This document shows positions 1 to 8,282 of a stretch of 64,000 nucleotides of DNA, in pieces; positions within the stretch are counted from its first letter, which is position 1; each line of letters opens with the position of its first letter. Origin of the DNA: JAEUOS01 sp965279115 (GTDB lineage Bacteria > Pseudomonadota > Gammaproteobacteria > Burkholderiales > JAEUOS01); assembly GCA_965279115.1 (NCBI GenBank), contig OZ257137.1, positions 1,488,001 to 1,552,000 of the forward strand. The letters run 5' to 3'. Under the pieces are notes generated by a model. It was not told the DNA's origin, did no database searches, and worked only from the letters and a program-made list of their open reading frames with translations. A program made the translations under genes and the position numbers.

Positions 1-278
1 CCTTCGTGCGGGTGGACATCGAGCGCCACACCCCGGCCATGGAACGCAAGTTCGAGGAGGCCATCGCCGATCTGGACGAGATCGTGTCCTGCCACGTGAT
101 CTCCGGCGAGGGCGCATTCATGCTGGTGGTGATGAGCGACTCGCTGGAAAGCTTCTCCAAATTCGCCCTCGATACCCTGATGGCGCTGCCCGGTGTGAAG
201 GACACCCGCACCAGCTTTTCGTTGAAGGAAGTGAAGTCGAGCTCGGCGTTGCCGTTGAAGCAGGCTAGGGCCAGGTGA
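1..278 (+). CDS. Lrp/AsnC-family transcriptional regulator, C-terminal part
   Basis: Only the C-terminal 92 or so codons are present; the reading frame is already open at the window edge, so the start lies outside. The visible part is the ligand-binding RAM/AsnC_trans_reg domain: a first strand (VRVDIERH), a helix, a glycine turn (ISGEGAFMLVV), and the end VKDTRTSFSLKEVKSSSALP, which matches the usual Lrp ending in which the last strand contains T.T..V.....LP. Members bind DNA as dimers to octamers and respond to amino acids. The helix-turn-helix is missing here, so targets cannot be judged. A second, complete paralogue lies at 24911-25390. Confidence 0.85.
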   Translation, partial: FVRVDIERHTPAMERKFEEAIADLDEIVSCHVISGEGAFMLVVMSDSLESFSKFALDTLMALPGVKDTRTSFSLKEVKSSSALPLKQARAR

Positions 279-281
279 ACC

Positions 282-299
282 TGCCTGACCGGACAGGCA
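282..299. other. short stem-loop after the Lrp-type gene
   Basis: TGCCTG (282-287) and CAGGCA (294-299) are perfect inverted repeats around a 6-nt loop, 4 nt after the stop codon. No T-run follows, so it is only a weak candidate for an intrinsic terminator between this gene and the convergent toxin gene. Confidence 0.3.
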
Positions 300-347
300 C
301 ACCGGACGGACACAGGTCCGACGCCGGACAATGGATCGCAGGCGCGC

Positions 348-779
348 TCACGCCAGCGCAACAAGATTCGCGGCCGTCGCGCCCGGAACGGCGGAGAGCG
401 CGATGCCCGCGTCGAACGTGACGAGCCGCCCCCCGTGACGCACTGCCAGCGCAAGAAGGTAGGTGTCGGTGATCTGCCGGGCGCCGTGCACCCGGGAACT
501 GTCAGTCACGCGCTTGTCCGTAATTGAAACGTCATCCGGCCAGAACGCATGGGCCGGATGCATGGTCGCCTCCCGCAGCCGCTCGATCACGCTGCCAGGT
601 GGCCGAGCGCCGGGGTAGGCGGGTTGCGACATGATGCGCACGCAACCGTTTTGCGTGATCGGGCATGATGCCCAGCCATGCCCGATATTCGCCTTCAGCC
701 AGGCGTGGGCCGCCGCGTGATGCGGATGCGCCTGGTCGAGCAGCGCGATGAGCACGTTGACGTCGAACAGCGCACGCAT
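348..779 (-). CDS. VapC-type PIN-domain toxin
   Basis: This is a 143-aa PIN-domain ribonuclease, the usual length for VapC toxins that cleave RNA and are held inactive by a cognate antitoxin. Acidic metal-binding residues are visible: D6 in FDVNVLIALLD, D105 in ITDTYLLALA and D123 in LVTFD. The second acidic position is occupied by N44 in the segment ITQNGCVRIM; TQNG-type PIN proteins form a recognised VapC subgroup, so this need not mean loss of function. It lies 14 nt downstream of a ribbon-helix-helix antitoxin gene in the same direction, the normal antitoxin-toxin order. ATG start; the operon is probably repressed by its own complex at the operator upstream of the antitoxin. Confidence 0.85.
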   Translation of the reverse strand: MRALFDVNVLIALLDQAHPHHAAAHAWLKANIGHGWASCPITQNGCVRIMSQPAYPGARPPGSVIERLREATMHPAHAFWPDDVSITDKRVTDSSRVHGARQITDTYLLALAVRHGGRLVTFDAGIALSAVPGATAANLVALA

Positions 780-793
780 GCGGCTTGCGGCTG

Positions 794-1033
794 CTAGTAC
801 TCGCCGTCTTCACGGAGTTTGTTGATCAGGTCGTTGCTGACCACACGCCCCTCTCCCGCGAATGGCCGAAAACCATACGCAGCCTTTGGCTCACGCGCCG
901 CAGGCGCGTGAGCCCCCGCCAGCCCCAGGCGCGCGAGTTCGGAAATGACCTGCCCAGCCGTCTTCTTTTCCCGCTTCGCCAAATCCTTCGCTGCGGAAAG
1001 CACGTCGTCTTCGATGTCGAGGGTAGTGCGCAT
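794..1033 (-). CDS. VapB-type ribbon-helix-helix antitoxin
   Basis: A 79-aa protein whose N-terminus (MRTTLDIEDDVLSAAKDLAKREKKTAGQ) is a typical ribbon-helix-helix DNA-binding segment: a short TTLDI strand and two helices. The C-terminal part (GFRPFAGEGRVVSNDLINKLRE) is the expected toxin-binding tail. It is the first gene of the toxin-antitoxin pair. The ATG at 1033 lies about 7 nt beyond the -10 element of a promoter on the same strand and has no Shine-Dalgarno, so the message may be leaderless. As a family, these antitoxins repress their own promoter, which agrees with the 8-bp inverted repeat next to the start. Confidence 0.85.
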   Translation of the reverse strand: MRTTLDIEDDVLSAAKDLAKREKKTAGQVISELARLGLAGAHAPAAREPKAAYGFRPFAGEGRVVSNDLINKLREDGEY

Positions 1034-1035
1034 GT

Positions 1036-1068
1036 TTTGATGCTATTGCATCAAACATCAGATGTCAA
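1036..1068 (-). promoter_or_regulatory. promoter and operator of the toxin-antitoxin operon
   Basis: Minus-strand TTGACA (1068-1063), a 17-nt spacer and TAGCAT (1045-1040) form a good sigma70 promoter. A perfect 8-bp inverted repeat TTTGATGC-tatt-GCATCAAA (1036-1055) covers the -10 element and is the likely autoregulatory operator. The predicted transcription start falls on or next to the antitoxin ATG. Confidence 0.65.
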
Positions 1069-1137
1069 TCGACCCACCCGCGGTTTCCCGGGGCAATCCA
1101 CCGTCGGCTGTGCGCAGAGAGTAACGGGCTGCCGCCC

Positions 1138-2121
1138 TCATTCCACCCGGATGCCGGCGGCACGGATGACCTTCGCCCAGCGCTCGGTATCAGCGGCGAT
1201 GAGGCGGCGCAAATCCTCCGGGCTGCCACCGGCCACCTCCACATTGCCGGCGGCGAGCCGTTCACGCACATCGGCTTGCTGGAGGATGACATTGACTTCG
1301 CGATTGAGCCGCGCGATCACCTCGGCCGGGGTACTGGCCGGCGCCAGCAGGCACAACCAGTCGGACACGGTCACCGCCGGATAGCCGGCCTCGGCCATGC
1401 TGGGCACCTCCGGCACGGCCGGCAGGCGCTTCTGGCCCACCACGGCCAGGGGTCTCAGTGCCCCTGCCCGGATATGCGGGATCACACCCGGCGCCAGGCC
1501 GAACATGACCTGCACGCGACCGGTGAGCATTTCCTGCACCGCCGGCGCGGCGCTCTTGAAAGGCACATGGACCATGTCCACGCCGGCTTCCTGCTTGAAG
1601 AACTCCGCGGCGATGTGGGCCGGCGCGCCATTGCCGCCGGAGGCGTAGTTGAGCTTGCCGGGGTTGGCGCGCGCGTAGGCCACCAGCTCGGCGACGGTCT
1701 TCACCGGCACGGACGGATGCACCACAAGGATGTTGTAGCCCCACGAGATCTGCACGATCGGCGCGAGGTCACGGCGGATGTCGTAGGGGATTTTCGGGAA
1801 CAGCGTGTGCCCGATCGTCAATGGCATGAGACCCAGTCCCAGCGTATAGCCGTCGGGTGCGGCGCGCGCCAGCGCGGCGATGCCTATCGTGCCGGTCGCG
1901 CCCGGTATGTTGTCGATGACGATGGGCTGCCCGAGCAGCTTGGCCAGGCGCTCGCCGATCAGGCGCGCGATCACGTCGAACGGTCCGGGCGCGGTAGGCA
2001 CGATCAGCCGGATCGGCCGCTCCGGCCAGGCCTGCGCATGCACCATCCCGGCACCTCCCAGCGCGATGCAGGACAGCGCTGTTTTCAAGATCAATCGGCG
2101 ATTCTTCATCGGGTGATGCAC
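1138..2121 (-). CDS. Bug/TctC-family tripartite tricarboxylate transporter substrate-binding protein
   Basis: A 327-aa periplasmic binding protein with a signal peptide ending near VHAQA. The family signature WPERPIRLIVPTAPGPFDVIAR is present, followed by the ligand loop NIPGATGTIGIAALARAAPDGYTLGLG and the later KFKSAAPAVQEMLTGRV-type segment (here VPFKSAAPAVQ). Bug proteins bind carboxylated small molecules for TTT uptake systems and are hugely expanded in Burkholderiales, most without adjacent TctAB membrane genes, as here. It is the last gene of a minus-strand operon Bug - FAD monooxygenase - Bug, 30 nt downstream of the monooxygenase. The ATG at 2121 has AAAGG 4 nt before it; an alternative ATG lies at 2109. 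The ligand cannot be read from the sequence. Confidence 0.9.
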   Translation of the reverse strand: MHHPMKNRRLILKTALSCIALGGAGMVHAQAWPERPIRLIVPTAPGPFDVIARLIGERLAKLLGQPIVIDNIPGATGTIGIAALARAAPDGYTLGLGLMPLTIGHTLFPKIPYDIRRDLAPIVQISWGYNILVVHPSVPVKTVAELVAYARANPGKLNYASGGNGAPAHIAAEFFKQEAGVDMVHVPFKSAAPAVQEMLTGRVQVMFGLAPGVIPHIRAGALRPLAVVGQKRLPAVPEVPSMAEAGYPAVTVSDWLCLLAPASTPAEVIARLNREVNVILQQADVRERLAAGNVEVAGGSPEDLRRLIAADTERWAKVIRAAGIRVE

Positions 2122-2151
2122 CTTTCGAACGAGCGCCGGGGCGCGGGATGG

Positions 2152-3813
2152 TCACCAGCCAAGCGCGAGACGAACGATTCGCTCCGCTTCCGCGGCGCTT
2201 GCGGGTGCCCTGCCGCGCCACGCCACATGGTGGTCGGGGCGCACCAGCAGCACCTCGGCCTCATACAGGGGCGCCAGGTCCGGGGCATTCAGGCGTACCT
2301 CCACCGTCGGCACACCGATCGCTTGTGCGGCGCGCAGCAGGCCGGCGGCGCTTTCGTTGCCGGTGACCAGCACGGTGAACCATCTGCCCAGATGGTCGTA
2401 GAGCGATGTGCCGTCCGGCAGGAACACACTGGGCAGCCGGGCTCCCGGCGCCGTGGTGGGGTGGTAGGCGACAGGGTCGTCGATCCAGCGTGCCTCCGGC
2501 TCGTGCGCGACGATGGGCGAATCGCGGTAGGCGTATCCGAACTCGATGCCCCAGCTCTCGTTCTCGTGATTGCCGAGTTCCGCGATGCGCGACGCCGCGC
2601 TGGCGCGCGCCTGTGCGCCAGCGGGACCGGATTCGACCAGTGCCGGGCTGTAGAGCGCGGCGATCTCCATTCGAACCCCCGCATGCCGCCGCGAGCCAGC
2701 GCAGTTGCGCAGCGCCACCGGACGCCGCTCGGGTTCGTAGGATTCGAGCAAGCCCGGCCCGCCAAAGCCCTTGAAGGTGGCCGCCAGTTTCCAGCCCAGA
2801 TCGAAGGCCTCGCAGACCCCGGTGTTCATGCCGTAACCGCCAGTCGGTATGTACTGATGCGCGGCGTCGCCGGCCAGGAACACCCGCCCGCGCTGGTAGC
2901 GATCCGCCACCACCAGGTGTGGCGACCACGGATTGGCCACCAGCACCTCGAGTTCGATCGGCTGGCCGACAAAGCCGGTCACCAGCGCCACCGGATCGAC
3001 GGTTTTCGGATCCACGCCGGCGGGCAGGCGTGCATGCAGGGTCCAGACGTCACGGTCGTTCTGCGCGATCAGGGTACCCAGGGGCGACTGGTAGTGCCAG
3101 GCGCGCCCCCAGCGCATCAGCAGGTCCTGGCGCGGCGAGCGGAAATGCACCATGTAGCGCTGCATGATGCGCATGTCACCCTCGAGCGCGATGTCCAGGC
3201 AGTCGCGCACCCGGCTCGAACCGCCGTCGCAGCCGGCCAGATAGCGGCAGCGCACGCTCGAATCACCGCCCCCGTTGCGGTCACGCAGGACGGCGGTGAC
3301 GCCTTCCTCATCCTGCGCAAGGTCGACAAACTCGACGCCGAAGCGCACGTCTACCAGCGGCTCTGCCTCGATGGCCGCGCGCAGGGCGGGTTCGATCACC
3401 ACCTGCGATACCCGCATCGGCGATTCGGACGGTTGCGTGCCGTCGTTGCGCGCGCGGATCAGGGCACGATGTTCCTCGACGCTGGGGTAGCGGAAGCGGT
3501 GCAGCTCGTGCCCGGTGAAACGGGTGATCCACGAAACGTCGAAGCAATGCCCCTCCGGAACGGCCACCTTGCGCAATGCATCCGCGATGCGCGCGCCGCG
3601 AAACAACTCCATGCTGCGCGCGTTGGTGATGTCCATCTTCGGATGCGCCGTGGTGGTGGCGTTGCGCTCGACAATGATGCTCGCAACCCCGCGCCGCGCC
3701 AGGTCGAGCGCCAGGGTCATGCCGACCGGCCCGGCCCCGGCGATCAATACGTCCGTTTGTTCCACCTGTCCCAACCCCGACTTTGCCGGTTGCGCGTTAC
3801 ATGCGTGACTCAC
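2152..3813 (-). CDS. FAD-dependent aromatic monooxygenase (UbiH/PheA/MhpA-like)
   Basis: A 553-aa class A flavoprotein hydroxylase. The N-terminal Rossmann dinucleotide motif is VLIAGAGPVGMTLALDLARRG (about residues 22-42), and the second FAD motif is GRVFLAGDAAHQYIPTGGYGMNTG. The C-terminal about 110 residues form the thioredoxin-like domain typical of the phenol hydroxylase/MhpA subgroup. Such enzymes use NAD(P)H and O2 to hydroxylate an aromatic ring. It is flanked on the same strand by two Bug binding proteins, with only 15 nt to the upstream one, which suggests uptake and first oxidation of one aromatic acid. The start is GTG at 3813 with no clear Shine-Dalgarno; a GTG at 3765 is an alternative. 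The substrate is unknown. Confidence 0.88.
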   Translation of the reverse strand: MSHACNAQPAKSGLGQVEQTDVLIAGAGPVGMTLALDLARRGVASIIVERNATTTAHPKMDITNARSMELFRGARIADALRKVAVPEGHCFDVSWITRFTGHELHRFRYPSVEEHRALIRARNDGTQPSESPMRVSQVVIEPALRAAIEAEPLVDVRFGVEFVDLAQDEEGVTAVLRDRNGGGDSSVRCRYLAGCDGGSSRVRDCLDIALEGDMRIMQRYMVHFRSPRQDLLMRWGRAWHYQSPLGTLIAQNDRDVWTLHARLPAGVDPKTVDPVALVTGFVGQPIELEVLVANPWSPHLVVADRYQRGRVFLAGDAAHQYIPTGGYGMNTGVCEAFDLGWKLAATFKGFGGPGLLESYEPERRPVALRNCAGSRRHAGVRMEIAALYSPALVESGPAGAQARASAASRIAELGNHENESWGIEFGYAYRDSPIVAHEPEARWIDDPVAYHPTTAPGARLPSVFLPDGTSLYDHLGRWFTVLVTGNESAAGLLRAAQAIGVPTVEVRLNAPDLAPLYEAEVLLVRPDHHVAWRGRAPASAAEAERIVRLALGW

Positions 3814-3828
3814 CCACAGGGCGATGCC

Positions 3829-4803
3829 TCAATCCGCCCTCGCACCCGAGCGCTTGACCACCGCGCCCCAACGCGCGACTTCGCTTTTCATGAGGGCACC
3901 GAGTTGTTCCGGCGTGCCCGGCTCGACGTTGAAGCCGATGTCGATGAAGCGCTTGTTGACGCCCGGGTCGCGCATGGCCTTGGCGATTTCGGCCGCAAGC
4001 CGGCGCACGATGTCATCCGGCGTTCCGGCCAGGGTGACCGCGGCGAACCACACGTCCATGGCCACGTCGGCGAAGCCCAGTTCGGCCGTGGTCGGAACGT
4101 CGGGCAGGAACGGAATGCGTTTGCCGGTGGCCGCCGCGAGGATGCGGATCTTGCCCGCGCGGGCCTGCGGCAATGCCGAAGGCAGCACGTCGAACAGGCC
4201 ATCGACCTGCCCGGCAATCACGTCCTGCATGGCCGGCGCCGAGCCCTTGTAGGGCACATGCGACATTTCGATGCCGGCCACGCTCTTGAACATTTCCATG
4301 CACAGGTGCCCGCCGGTGCCCACGCCCTGCGAGGCGAACGAGAGCGGCCGCCCGCCCTTGGTCATGGCGACCATCTCGCGCATGCCCTTGATCGGGCTGT
4401 CGGCACGCACCAGCAGCACGGTGGGTGCCGACATCAGCATGGTGAGCGGGGTGAAGTCCTTGATCGGGTCGTAGGAAAGGTTCTGGTACAGCGAAGGGTT
4501 GATGGCCAGCGCGCCGATGTCGCCGATGAAGAGCGTGTGCCCGTCCGGCGCGCTCTGCTTCACCGCCGAGGCGGCGATCTGCGCACCGCCGCCCGGCCGG
4601 TTGTCGACCACCACCGACTGCCCGAGCGCCTCGCCGAGCTTTTGCGACATGCCGCGCGCCATGATGTCGGTGGGCCCGCCGGCCGCGAACGGTACGACGA
4701 TGCGCACCGCGCGGGAAGGAAAGCCGGCCTGCGCCGATGCTTTGCCCGCCAGCAACAGGCCGCCTCCGGCCACCCCCGCACGCAACAAGGTACGACGATC
4801 CAT
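3829..4803 (-). CDS. Bug/TctC-family substrate-binding protein
   Basis: A 324-aa exported solute-binding protein. It begins MDRRTLLRAGVAGGGLLLAG, with a twin-arginine-like N-region, and has the family segments FPSRAVRIVVPFAAGGPTDIMAR and VDNRPGGGAQIAASAVKQSAPDGHTL. Later comes VPYKGSAPAMQDVIAGQVDGL, the conserved ligand-pocket region. It is the first gene of the Bug-monooxygenase-Bug operon; a GAGGAG ribosome-binding site precedes the ATG at 4803. No TctA/TctB genes are nearby. Ligand unknown, probably an organic or aromatic acid. Confidence 0.9.
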   Translation of the reverse strand: MDRRTLLRAGVAGGGLLLAGKASAQAGFPSRAVRIVVPFAAGGPTDIMARGMSQKLGEALGQSVVVDNRPGGGAQIAASAVKQSAPDGHTLFIGDIGALAINPSLYQNLSYDPIKDFTPLTMLMSAPTVLLVRADSPIKGMREMVAMTKGGRPLSFASQGVGTGGHLCMEMFKSVAGIEMSHVPYKGSAPAMQDVIAGQVDGLFDVLPSALPQARAGKIRILAAATGKRIPFLPDVPTTAELGFADVAMDVWFAAVTLAGTPDDIVRRLAAEIAKAMRDPGVNKRFIDIGFNVEPGTPEQLGALMKSEVARWGAVVKRSGARAD

Positions 4804-4959
4804 TCAAGTTCTCCTCTGGTTTGACTGATTGTTGTAGATGCCGACCCGCACCTTAGCGCAGGAAGATGTCGGGCGCAATCGCGCAGCGCAGCGAGCATTT
4901 GTCGTGACGCGCGGCCATGCCGGTGCTAGGATTTTCCCCACGCGACGGAGACCAACCCC

Positions 4960-5544
4960 ATGACAAGCACGAGCAGCGGCATCGTACCCGGCGGATTCGC
5001 ACTGAAAGGCCTGCATCACTACGCCTACAAATGCGAGGACCCGGTCAAGACCCGCCACTTCTACGAGAAGGTGCTGGGCCTCAAGCTGGCGCACACCGTG
5101 CGCGCCACCGCCATGCCCTCCACCGGCGGCGAGCCGACCCACTACTTCCACCTGTTCTTCGAGATGAAGGACGGCAGCTACATCGCCTTCTTCGATCTGG
5201 GCGACAACGAGAAGTCCCTGCCCTCGCCCAACACTGCGGCGTGGGTCAACCACATCGCCTTCGAGGTGGCGGACAAGGCGGAACTGCTGGCCGCCAAGGC
5301 GGCGCTGGAAGGCGAAGGCATCGAGGTGGTGGGGCCGCTCAACCACGACTTCGTCGAGTCGATCTACTTTTTCGACCCCAACGGCATCCGCATGGAGTTC
5401 ACGTTCCGCATCCCGGAGGCCGACCAACAGGGCGGCCATGTCTACGGGCAGGCCGGCACGCCGGACGAGGAGTTTGAGAAGTGGGTCGCGGAACGCTCGC
5501 GCGCCAAGGATTTCGCGCGGTCCTGGGCGCTGGCGCAGCGTTAG
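4960..5544 (+). CDS. VOC-family (glyoxalase/extradiol dioxygenase fold) protein
   Basis: A 194-aa vicinal-oxygen-chelate protein. It begins with LKGLHHYAYKCEDPVKTRHFYEKVLGLKL and ends its second module with DPNGIRMEFTFRIP. H-x-x-Y-x-C-x-D in the first strand and the E of MEFTF are in the positions of VOC metal ligands. The C-terminal 40 residues (YGQAGTPDEEFEKWVAERSRAK) extend beyond the minimal fold. It is transcribed divergently from the Bug-monooxygenase operon, with about 156 bp between. The actual reaction (dioxygenase, isomerase or lyase) cannot be inferred; ring cleavage downstream of the monooxygenase is possible but unproven. Confidence 0.8.
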   Translation: MTSTSSGIVPGGFALKGLHHYAYKCEDPVKTRHFYEKVLGLKLAHTVRATAMPSTGGEPTHYFHLFFEMKDGSYIAFFDLGDNEKSLPSPNTAAWVNHIAFEVADKAELLAAKAALEGEGIEVVGPLNHDFVESIYFFDPNGIRMEFTFRIPEADQQGGHVYGQAGTPDEEFEKWVAERSRAKDFARSWALAQR

Positions 5545-5574
5545 GCGGCGAGGCCGGGCCATTCGAACCTACGG

Positions 5575-6354
5575 CTAAAACGTCCCCGCGTAGCCGCCGC
5601 CGTCGATCATCAGGTTCTGCCCGGTGATGTAGCCGGCGTGTTCCGAACACAGGAAGGTGATGTAGGCACCCGCCTCTTCCGCACGGCCGAAGCGCCCGGC
5701 CGGATTGCCGCGCCCGCGCTCCTCCCACAACTGATCGTAGGTCTTGCCGGATTCCTCGAGCATGCCGAGGATGTGGTTCTTCTGCGCGTCGGTGGCGAAC
5801 ACGCCCGGCAGCAGGTTGTTGATGGTGACGTTGTGGCGCACCGTCTGGCGCGACAGGCCGGCCACGAAACCCACCAGGCCCAGGCGGGCGCTGTTGGACA
5901 GCGGCATCTCGCCCTGCGGCGATTTCACCGAGCGCGAGCTGATGTTGACGATGCGGCCGAACTTGCGCGCGATCATGCCGTCGACCACCGCGCGGATCAT
6001 CGCGATGGGCCCCAGCATCATCGAATCGATGGCGGCGATCCATTCGTCGCGTTCGACATGACGGAAATCGCCGGGCTTGGGGCCGTCGGCGTTGTTGATC
6101 AGGATGTCCGGGTTCGGGCAGGCGGCGATGGCAGCGGCGCGGCCCGCTTCGGTCGTGATGTCGGCCACCACGTAGTTGACAGTCACGCCGGTTGCGGCGG
6201 TGATGTCAGCCGCAGCCGCCTTGAGCGTTTCCGGATTACGCGCCGCGATGGTCACCAGCACGCCTTCGCTGGCGAGAGCCTGCGCGGTGGCGCGCCCCAT
6301 GCCGCGGCTGCCGCCGAATACCAGCGCGTGCCGGCCCTTGATGCCCATGTCCAT
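5575..6354 (-). CDS. SDR-family oxidoreductase lacking the canonical Tyr
   Basis: A 259-aa classical short-chain dehydrogenase/reductase by fold. The cofactor motif is GGSRGMGRA (about residues 12-20), an NNADG-like segment follows (ILINNADG), and the C-terminus is GYITGQNLMIDGGGYAG. At the catalytic site the usual Y-x-x-x-K is replaced: after NISSRSVKSPQGEMPLSN the sequence reads SNSARLGLVGF, so Ser stands where Tyr is expected and Arg where Lys is expected. The start is the ATG at 6354, preceded by AGGGGGA; a longer reading frame upstream has no ribosome-binding site. It is convergent with the VOC gene. Substrate unknown. Confidence 0.85.
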   Translation of the reverse strand: MDMGIKGRHALVFGGSRGMGRATAQALASEGVLVTIAARNPETLKAAAADITAATGVTVNYVVADITTEAGRAAAIAACPNPDILINNADGPKPGDFRHVERDEWIAAIDSMMLGPIAMIRAVVDGMIARKFGRIVNISSRSVKSPQGEMPLSNSARLGLVGFVAGLSRQTVRHNVTINNLLPGVFATDAQKNHILGMLEESGKTYDQLWEERGRGNPAGRFGRAEEAGAYITFLCSEHAGYITGQNLMIDGGGYAGTF

Positions 6355-6460
6355 CGTTCGTCCCCCTGAAAATTGAGGAAAGAGTTTAGCGTGCCGCCAA
6401 TCCTCCCGCGGCAGCGGTTCACCGAACACGCACGCTACGCTCCATGCAACGCAAATGCAC

Positions 6461-6473
6461 TACAATTCACCTC
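6461..6473 (+). promoter_or_regulatory. possible -10 element directly before the antitoxin start
   Basis: TACAAT at 6461-6466 differs from the consensus -10 by one base and lies 8 nt before the ATG at 6474. No Shine-Dalgarno is visible, so a leaderless transcript is possible. The region around -35 (6438-6443) is not close to consensus. Confidence 0.35.
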
Positions 6474-6764
6474 ATGAAAACTGCCACTATCCCGTCAGTT
6501 CGTGTCGAGCCGGAGTTGCGCGCGGAAGTCGAGTCATTGCTGAGCGAAGGCGAGACAGTGTCGGAATTCGTCGAGGCATCGGTCCGCGCGACCGTGCTGC
6601 GCAGACGCCACCAGGCTGAATTCATCGCCCGGGGCCTGCGCTCGCTCGAGGATGCGCGGCGCACAGGTGACTACGTCGCCGCGGACGATGTATTACAGAC
6701 ACTCCAGCGCAAGCTGGACGCAGCGCGCCAAGGTAAGCCCGGCAAGCCAGCGAATCGACGGTGA
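6474..6764 (+). CDS. ParD-like / YlcI-YnfO-type antitoxin
   Basis: A 96-aa protein starting MKTATIPSVRVEPELRAEVESLL, a ribbon-helix-helix-like opening, then a helical segment (SEFVEASVRATVLRRRHQAEFIARGLRSLEDARRTGDYVAADDVLQTLQRKLD). The ending ARRTGDYV-x-ADDVL is typical of antitoxins paired with ParE/RelE toxins. It overlaps the downstream toxin by 4 nt (GTGA), the standard translational coupling of such pairs. The ATG at 6474 was preferred to one at 6444 because it starts exactly at the conserved domain. Confidence 0.8.
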   Translation: MKTATIPSVRVEPELRAEVESLLSEGETVSEFVEASVRATVLRRRHQAEFIARGLRSLEDARRTGDYVAADDVLQTLQRKLDAARQGKPGKPANRR

Positions 6765-7078
6765 CGTATCGGGTACGCCTTACCCGCGAAGCCGAAGCAG
6801 ACTTTGAGCGACTGTTCGACTTCGTCATAGAGCGCGAACTTGGACGTAGCGGCGGCGACCTCGCGTTGGCCGAACAAGCGCTTGCCGCCATTCGCGCCGG
6901 CTTCGCCACCTTGAAAACCTCGCCCTTTACGTGCCGCAAGGCCGGTCAAAGTCCTTTCTTGCGCGAACTGATCATTCCGTTCGGGCGGTCAGGCTATGTG
7001 GCGCTATTCGAGATTGTCGGCGCCACGGACGTGGTCATCTCGGCGGTCCGACATCAGCTTGAAGACGACTATCACTGA
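6761..7078 (+). CDS. ParE/RelE-family toxin
   Basis: A 105-aa protein with the ParE/RelE plasmid stabilisation fold: MTYRVRLTREAEADFERLFDF at the start, a central ALAAIRAGFATLKTSPFTCRK, then ELIIPFGRSGYVALFEIVGATDVVISAVRHQLEDDYH. The ending (V-I-x-A-V-R-H-Q-x-E-D-D-Y) is characteristic of the ParE type. The GTG start at 6761 overlaps the antitoxin stop codon. Family members inhibit gyrase (ParE) or cleave mRNA on the ribosome (RelE); which applies here cannot be told. Confidence 0.82.
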   Translation: MTYRVRLTREAEADFERLFDFVIERELGRSGGDLALAEQALAAIRAGFATLKTSPFTCRKAGQSPFLRELIIPFGRSGYVALFEIVGATDVVISAVRHQLEDDYH

Positions 7079-7297
7079 GTTGCGTCGCAGTCACGGCGTT
7101 ATTCGATCGCACGTTCTGCCTGCAGCGCGCGACACCTTGGGCAAGCAGGAATCAGCGAGGTGCTTCGCAGATCCAGGGTTTCAGCAGGGGGCACCTGCGC
7201 AAGCTTGCGCCTCCGGGGACTCGCAATACCCGCGTAAACTCGTTGCAGACCCGGATTGAAAAACAAACGCAACAATCCAGCAACAAGGGGGATACAG

Positions 7298-8281
7298 ATG
7301 AACAGGCGCGACGCAGTACTCGCACTGACTGCGGCGGGCCTCGCGCCGCTACTGGCGCATGCGCAAACGGCCGGCAAGGTCTACCGGATCGGCTACCTGA
7401 GCGCGCCAACCCGCAAGTCGGTCGAGCGGGTGCTTGAGTCTTTCCTTGCCGCCTTGCGGACCTTGGGCTGGGTCGAAGGGAAAAACCTGCAGATCGAATA
7501 CCGCTGGGCGGAAGGCAATGTCGAGCGACTGCCCGCCCTCGCGGCCGAGCTGGTCGCACTCAAGGTGGACCTGATTGTCGCGCCCGCCGCTACCGCCGCG
7601 CTGGCGGCGAAGAACGCCACTGGCAGCATACCGATCGTGATGATATTTCCGGCCGACCCGGTGGCTTCGGGGCTGGTTGCCAGCATCCGGCGTCCGGGCG
7701 GGAATGTCACTGGCACATCGGGAAGCACAGGCCTGGAATTTCTTGGCAAGCAGCTTCAGCTCATGAAGGAGATGGCTCCCCGCATCTCGCGCGTGGCCTT
7801 CCTTTGGGTCGCAGCCAACCCGGATTCACAATTGCATTGGAAAGAGCTGCAAACTGCGGCGGGTTCGTTGCGAATACCTATCCAATCGCTGACGGTGCGC
7901 GGCCCTGAAGACTTCGAGGGCGCATTCGCCGCCATGGCGCGCGACAAGGTGGATGCGGTCATGCTTTCCCGGGATGCGGTGTTTCTTGTCAACCGGAAGA
8001 GAATGGCCGATCTCGCGATCAAGTCGCGCATGCCCGCCATGTTCAACCACAGCGAGTCGGTCGAGGACGGTGGCCTCGCGGCCTATGCGGTGAACATGAG
8101 CGCCTTCATCGGCCAGGCCGCCAGGTATGTGGACAAGATCCTCAAGGGCGCGAAGCCGGCCGACTTGCCGGTGGAGCAACCAACGACATTCGAGTTGATC
8201 GTCAACAAGAAAACCGCCAGTGCGCTTGCCATCAAGATCCCGGACGCAGTCCTGCTGCGCGCGGACCGCATCATCGAATAA
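7298..8281 (+). CDS. ABC-type substrate-binding protein (PF04392 family)
   Basis: A 327-aa exported protein of the family of uncharacterised ABC-type binding proteins (TrpX-like). It has a Tat-like leader (MNRRDAVLALTAAGLAPLLAHAQ), then VYRIGYLSAPT, LRTLGWVEGKNLQIEYRWAEG, AAELVALKVDLIVAPA, IPIVMIFPADPVASGLVASIRRPGGNVTG and the C-terminal KILKGAKPADLPVEQPTTFELIVNKKTA. All are family hallmarks. The ATG at 7298 is preceded by AAGGGGGA; upstream codons in frame lack a signal peptide. No permease or ATPase gene is adjacent, which is usual for this family in Burkholderiales. Its paralogue is at 9555-10532. Ligand unknown. Confidence 0.88.
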   Translation: MNRRDAVLALTAAGLAPLLAHAQTAGKVYRIGYLSAPTRKSVERVLESFLAALRTLGWVEGKNLQIEYRWAEGNVERLPALAAELVALKVDLIVAPAATAALAAKNATGSIPIVMIFPADPVASGLVASIRRPGGNVTGTSGSTGLEFLGKQLQLMKEMAPRISRVAFLWVAANPDSQLHWKELQTAAGSLRIPIQSLTVRGPEDFEGAFAAMARDKVDAVMLSRDAVFLVNRKRMADLAIKSRMPAMFNHSESVEDGGLAAYAVNMSAFIGQAARYVDKILKGAKPADLPVEQPTTFELIVNKKTASALAIKIPDAVLLRADRIIE

Positions 8282-8282
8282 G

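Noticed and set aside
1276..4824. A 1182-codon plus-strand frame opposite the Bug-monooxygenase-Bug operon
   Set aside because: It is rich in His, Arg and Gly with no domain. It mirrors three well-recognised minus-strand genes and reflects GC codon bias.
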